From contig CANQEC010000103.1 in NCBI GenBank assembly GCA_947594335.1, forward strand, positions 1 through 7,817: a stretch of DNA of 7,817 bases, given 5' to 3'. Shown here one piece after another: positions 5,639 to 7,817 of the stretch. The notes under the pieces are model-generated. The model was not told where the DNA came from, did no database searches, and saw nothing but the letters and a program-made list of their open reading frames with translations. Position 1 is the stretch's first letter. Each line of letters starts with the position of its first letter. Source of the stretch: an uncultured Lachnospiraceae bacterium. Its GTDB lineage: Bacteria; Bacillota; Clostridia; Lachnospirales; Lachnospiraceae. Position numbers and translations under genes: made by a program.

Positions 5639-7387
5639 ATGTCAAATCTGATTATCCAGGTGTCGAAATATCTGATCATAATCCTGATGGCGCTGTATAC
5701 GTTTCAGTGTTTTACGGTTTTTTCAAAAAGGGATGAGGATGACCGGAATTTTGTGTTTCTGCGCCAGAATACCCTGATGTTTTTTATGCATTTTGTTGCG
5801 TTTACGGTGCTTTATCTTGAGATGGGCGATGTAATGGTGCTGTTTTTTTACGGCTCCCAGGTAATCTACCTCGCGCTCACGCTGATTCTGTTCAGAAATC
5901 TGTATCCTCTTGCGTCAAGGCTTCTGATCAATAATATGTGCATGCTGATCACGATCGGATTTATCATGATCACCCGGATTTCCTACGATAAGTCAGTAAA
6001 GCAGTTCAAGATCATAGCGCTTTCGACGGTGATAGCCCTGATCATACCGATCATCATCCGCAAGCTGCGTTTTATCACAAAAATGTACTGGTTTTACACG
6101 ATGGCCGGCATAGGGCTCCTTGCGCTGGTGGCGATCATGGCAAGGCGAACCTACGGCGCGAAGATATCGTTTGATCTCGGGCCGGTTTCCATACAGCCTT
6201 CGGAGTTTGTCAAGATCATCTATGTGTTCGCGATCGCCGGTCTGCTGTCAAATGCCAGGGAGTTCAAACGCGTTGTGACCGCGACGGCGCTGGCCGCGGT
6301 GCATGTGCTGATTCTCGTTGTGTCGAAGGATCTCGGAAGCGCTTTGATCTTTTTTGTTACCTATCTTGTCGTTCTGTTCGTGGCAACAAAAAATCCGTTT
6401 CTGGTGCTTGCGGGAATACTTTCAGGTTCCCTGGCGGCAGTAGGAGCGTATTTCGTGTTCGGGCACGTCCGCGTGCGTGTCGAGGCGTGGAAGGATCCGT
6501 TTGCGGATTACTATGTCAACGGATACCAGATCAGCCAGTCGCTGTTCAGTATTGCTGCGGGTTCCTGGTTCGGCACAGGACTGTATCAGGGATCTCCGAC
6601 CGCGATTTCCATTGTCGAGCAGGATTTTATGTTTTCGGCGATTGCGGAGGAGCTCGGCAATATTTTCGGGATCTGCCTGATCCTTGTATGCATGAGCTGC
6701 TTTATCATGTTTGTCAATATTGCGATGCAGCTTACAAACCGTTTTTACAGGCTTGTGGCAGTGGGACTCGGGGCGACCTACGCGACGCAGGTTTTTCTGA
6801 CGATCGGCGGCGGGATTAAGCTGATTCCCTCGACGGGAGTTACGCTTCCCCTGGTGAGCTACGGAGGAAGCTCCGCTTTGAGCACGCTGGTCATGTTCGC
6901 TGTTGTGCAGGGCCTTTATATGCTCCAAAGGGATGAGGAGAAAAAGAAGCTGGAGGCTTCTCGCGCGCAGGAAACCGGCGGCGATTATGATGCAGACTAC
7001 GGATATCCGCAAAACGACGGACCGCTGTACGAAGAGGAGCCGCGCCGCGGCCGTGGTTATGACGCGGGTTATTATGATCCATACGGCGGCTATGGCAGGC
7101 AGGAGGGGTATGGTCCGTCCGGCGGATACGATATCCGGGATGACCAGGCCGGCTATGATGATTATGACATGCCCGGCGGGTATCCGCCATATGCCGGGTA
7201 TGACGGCAGAGATTCTTTTGCCTATGACGGCCGGATGCGGCGCGGGTATGGCAGACAGGATGATTATGACGAATACGCGGATCAGGGATATGCGTATCCG
7301 GGTTATGACGAGGATTACGGAGGACAGGGAGGTGACAGAGCGAATGGCATCAGAAGGCAAAAACGGAACAAACGCAGGAAAAAGTAA
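5639..7387 (+). CDS. SEDS peptidoglycan glycosyltransferase (FtsW/RodA/SpoVE family)
   Basis: A 582-residue polytopic membrane protein that should polymerise lipid II into glycan strands for the partner PBP. Core motifs are LGPVSIQPSEFVKI (180-193), SKDLGSALI (229-237), GYQISQSLFSIAAGSWFGTGL (295-315), EQDFMFSAIAEELG (327-340, D329 matching the catalytic Asp of RodA) and STGVTLPLVSYGGSS (398-412). About three hydrophobic segments (about 8-26, 45-62, 66-86) precede the usual first helices, so it seems to have more than the standard ten. Residues 431-582 form a hydrophilic tail with 24 tyrosines between 450 and 560, many Gly and Asp, and a basic end (RRQKRNKRRKK). The frame stays open upstream to 5555, but that part overlaps the U32 gene and reads as non-membrane sequence, so 5639 is chosen. 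FtsW, RodA and SpoVE roles cannot be told apart from sequence alone. Confidence 0.93.
   Translation: MSNLIIQVSKYLIIILMALYTFQCFTVFSKRDEDDRNFVFLRQNTLMFFMHFVAFTVLYLEMGDVMVLFFYGSQVIYLALTLILFRNLYPLASRLLINNMCMLITIGFIMITRISYDKSVKQFKIIALSTVIALIIPIIIRKLRFITKMYWFYTMAGIGLLALVAIMARRTYGAKISFDLGPVSIQPSEFVKIIYVFAIAGLLSNAREFKRVVTATALAAVHVLILVVSKDLGSALIFFVTYLVVLFVATKNPFLVLAGILSGSLAAVGAYFVFGHVRVRVEAWKDPFADYYVNGYQISQSLFSIAAGSWFGTGLYQGSPTAISIVEQDFMFSAIAEELGNIFGICLILVCMSCFIMFVNIAMQLTNRFYRLVAVGLGATYATQVFLTIGGGIKLIPSTGVTLPLVSYGGSSALSTLVMFAVVQGLYMLQRDEEKKKLEASRAQETGGDYDADYGYPQNDGPLYEEEPRRGRGYDAGYYDPYGGYGRQEGYGPSGGYDIRDDQAGYDDYDMPGGYPPYAGYDGRDSFAYDGRMRRGYGRQDDYDEYADQGYAYPGYDEDYGGQGGDRANGIRRQKRNKRRKK
6989..7319 (+). 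other. Tyr/Gly/Asp-rich low-complexity tail coding region
   Basis: This stretch of the SEDS gene encodes residues about 451-560. It is built from variations on GYD, YGGY, DYD and GYPP units (for example YDAGYYDPYGGYGRQEGYG). The repetition is at amino-acid level; the codons vary, with TAT and TAC and different GGN codons mixed, so it is not a fresh tandem DNA repeat. The region is predicted to be disordered and, as the C-terminus of a SEDS protein, cytoplasmic. Confidence 0.75.
7327..7335 (+). promoter_or_regulatory. Ribosome binding site of the PBP gene, inside the SEDS gene
   Basis: GGGAGGTGA ends 8 nt before the ATG at 7344 and is a near-perfect Shine-Dalgarno sequence. It is embedded in codons for the end of the SEDS tail (GGQGGD). 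It decides the PBP start and fits translational coupling through the 44-nt overlap. Confidence 0.75.
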
Positions 7388-7817
7388 AAAATCCCCCGGA
7401 AAGATCAGAACGCGGGAAATACGGTTTGATCAGGATAACCCTGAGATCGGGACGCGCAACACGGAGCTGGGCATTGTCACCTATACTTTTGTGTTTCTGT
7501 TTGTCATTATGATCGGTTATCTTGTTTATCTGAATATCTGGGAAGCGGATTCGCTTAACTCAAATGTCTACAATACAAAGCACGATGTCAATATGGATAA
7601 GTATATCCGGGGATCGATTCTCTCGGCGGACGGCACGGTGCTTGCCGAAACGCAGGTGGCGGATGACGGGACGGAGACAAGAGTGTACCCCTGCTACAAT
7701 ATGTTTGCGCATTCGGTCGGTTATGCGACGAACGGGAAATCGGGAATCGAGTCGGCGTATAATGCGGACCTTCTCTCTTCCCACGCATCGATCCTGACGC
7801 AGATCAGGGATGAGTCG
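7344..7817 (+). CDS. Class B penicillin-binding protein, N-terminal part (3' truncated)
   Basis: The reading frame stays open from the ATG at 7344 to the window edge, giving 158 residues. It begins with a basic cytoplasmic segment (ASEGKNGTNAGKSKKSPGK, 2-20), followed by a single membrane anchor at about 42-64 (LGIVTYTFVFLFVIMIGYLVY). Then comes YIRGSILSADGTVLAET (87-103), the typical start of a PBP2/FtsI-like dimerisation domain (RGxIxDxxGxxLA), and HSVGYATNGKSGIESAYN (123-140), matching the HxxGY...GxxGxE...YN motif of that domain. The transpeptidase domain with the SxxK, SxN and KTG motifs would lie beyond the window. Class B PBPs cross-link glycan made by their cognate SEDS protein. The frame overlaps the SEDS gene by 44 nt, a strong sign of an operon. 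Confidence 0.92.
   Translation, partial: MASEGKNGTNAGKSKKSPGKIRTREIRFDQDNPEIGTRNTELGIVTYTFVFLFVIMIGYLVYLNIWEADSLNSNVYNTKHDVNMDKYIRGSILSADGTVLAETQVADDGTETRVYPCYNMFAHSVGYATNGKSGIESAYNADLLSSHASILTQIRDES

Noticed and set aside
6969..7330. Tandem DNA repeat or recent repeat expansion in the SEDS tail
   Set aside because: The repetition is in the amino acids only; codons vary and no constant repeat unit length is visible in the DNA.
6422..7360. 312-codon open frame on the minus strand with many Ile/Val runs
   Set aside because: It is the antisense of the SEDS gene. The Ile/Val runs arise from reading GAT/TAT-type codons of the Tyr/Asp-rich tail in reverse, and there is no ribosome site or family motif.
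1..7817. CRISPR array, mobile element, toxin-antitoxin or defence system
   Set aside because: No regularly spaced repeats, transposase or integrase motifs, or small paired genes were seen; the window is filled by core housekeeping genes in one orientation.

Overview
The window looks like an ordinary housekeeping segment of a Bacillota chromosome, most likely class Clostridia and probably a Lachnospiraceae-like anaerobe. This is inferred from the protein types (a Gx-type transporter, ZapA, a very long DUF3656-type U32 protein, and a SEDS/class B PBP pair), strong purine-rich Shine-Dalgarno sites and moderate GC content. All supported genes are on the + strand. No rRNA, tRNA, CRISPR array, insertion sequence or phage gene was seen.

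Layout: (1) 1-117 is the 3' end of an unrecognised gene, closed by a textbook intrinsic terminator at 155-190. (2) 259-2454 is a compact Gx transporter-ruvA-ruvB cluster with a candidate promoter that partly overlaps the terminator stem. RuvA and RuvB together form the Holliday-junction branch-migration motor. (3) 2569-2973 is zapA, a Z-ring-associated coiled-coil protein, behind its own AT-rich promoter region with a palindrome over the -10 box. (4) 2974-3129 is a spacer dominated by a perfect 19-bp inverted repeat. (5) 3130-7817 is a tight three-gene run: an 834-residue U32/DUF3656 protein related to the rRNA-hydroxylation factor RlhA, a SEDS-family (FtsW/RodA/SpoVE) glycan polymerase 4 nt downstream, and a class B penicillin-binding protein that overlaps the SEDS gene by 44 nt and runs off the window.

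The themes are recombinational repair (ruvAB), division (zapA) and septal or lateral wall synthesis (SEDS plus PBP). SEDS proteins polymerise glycan from lipid II and their partner class B PBP cross-links it; the overlapping genes fit a matched pair. The U32 gene is probably co-transcribed with them, but a functional link is only inference.

Nothing here is convincingly a new defence or mobile system. The features most worth a second look are the roughly 150-residue cytoplasmic tail of the SEDS protein, extremely rich in Tyr, Gly and Asp and ending in a basic cluster; the hairpin at 3006-3046; the palindrome over the zapA promoter; and the cysteine-rich C-terminal half of the U32 protein.
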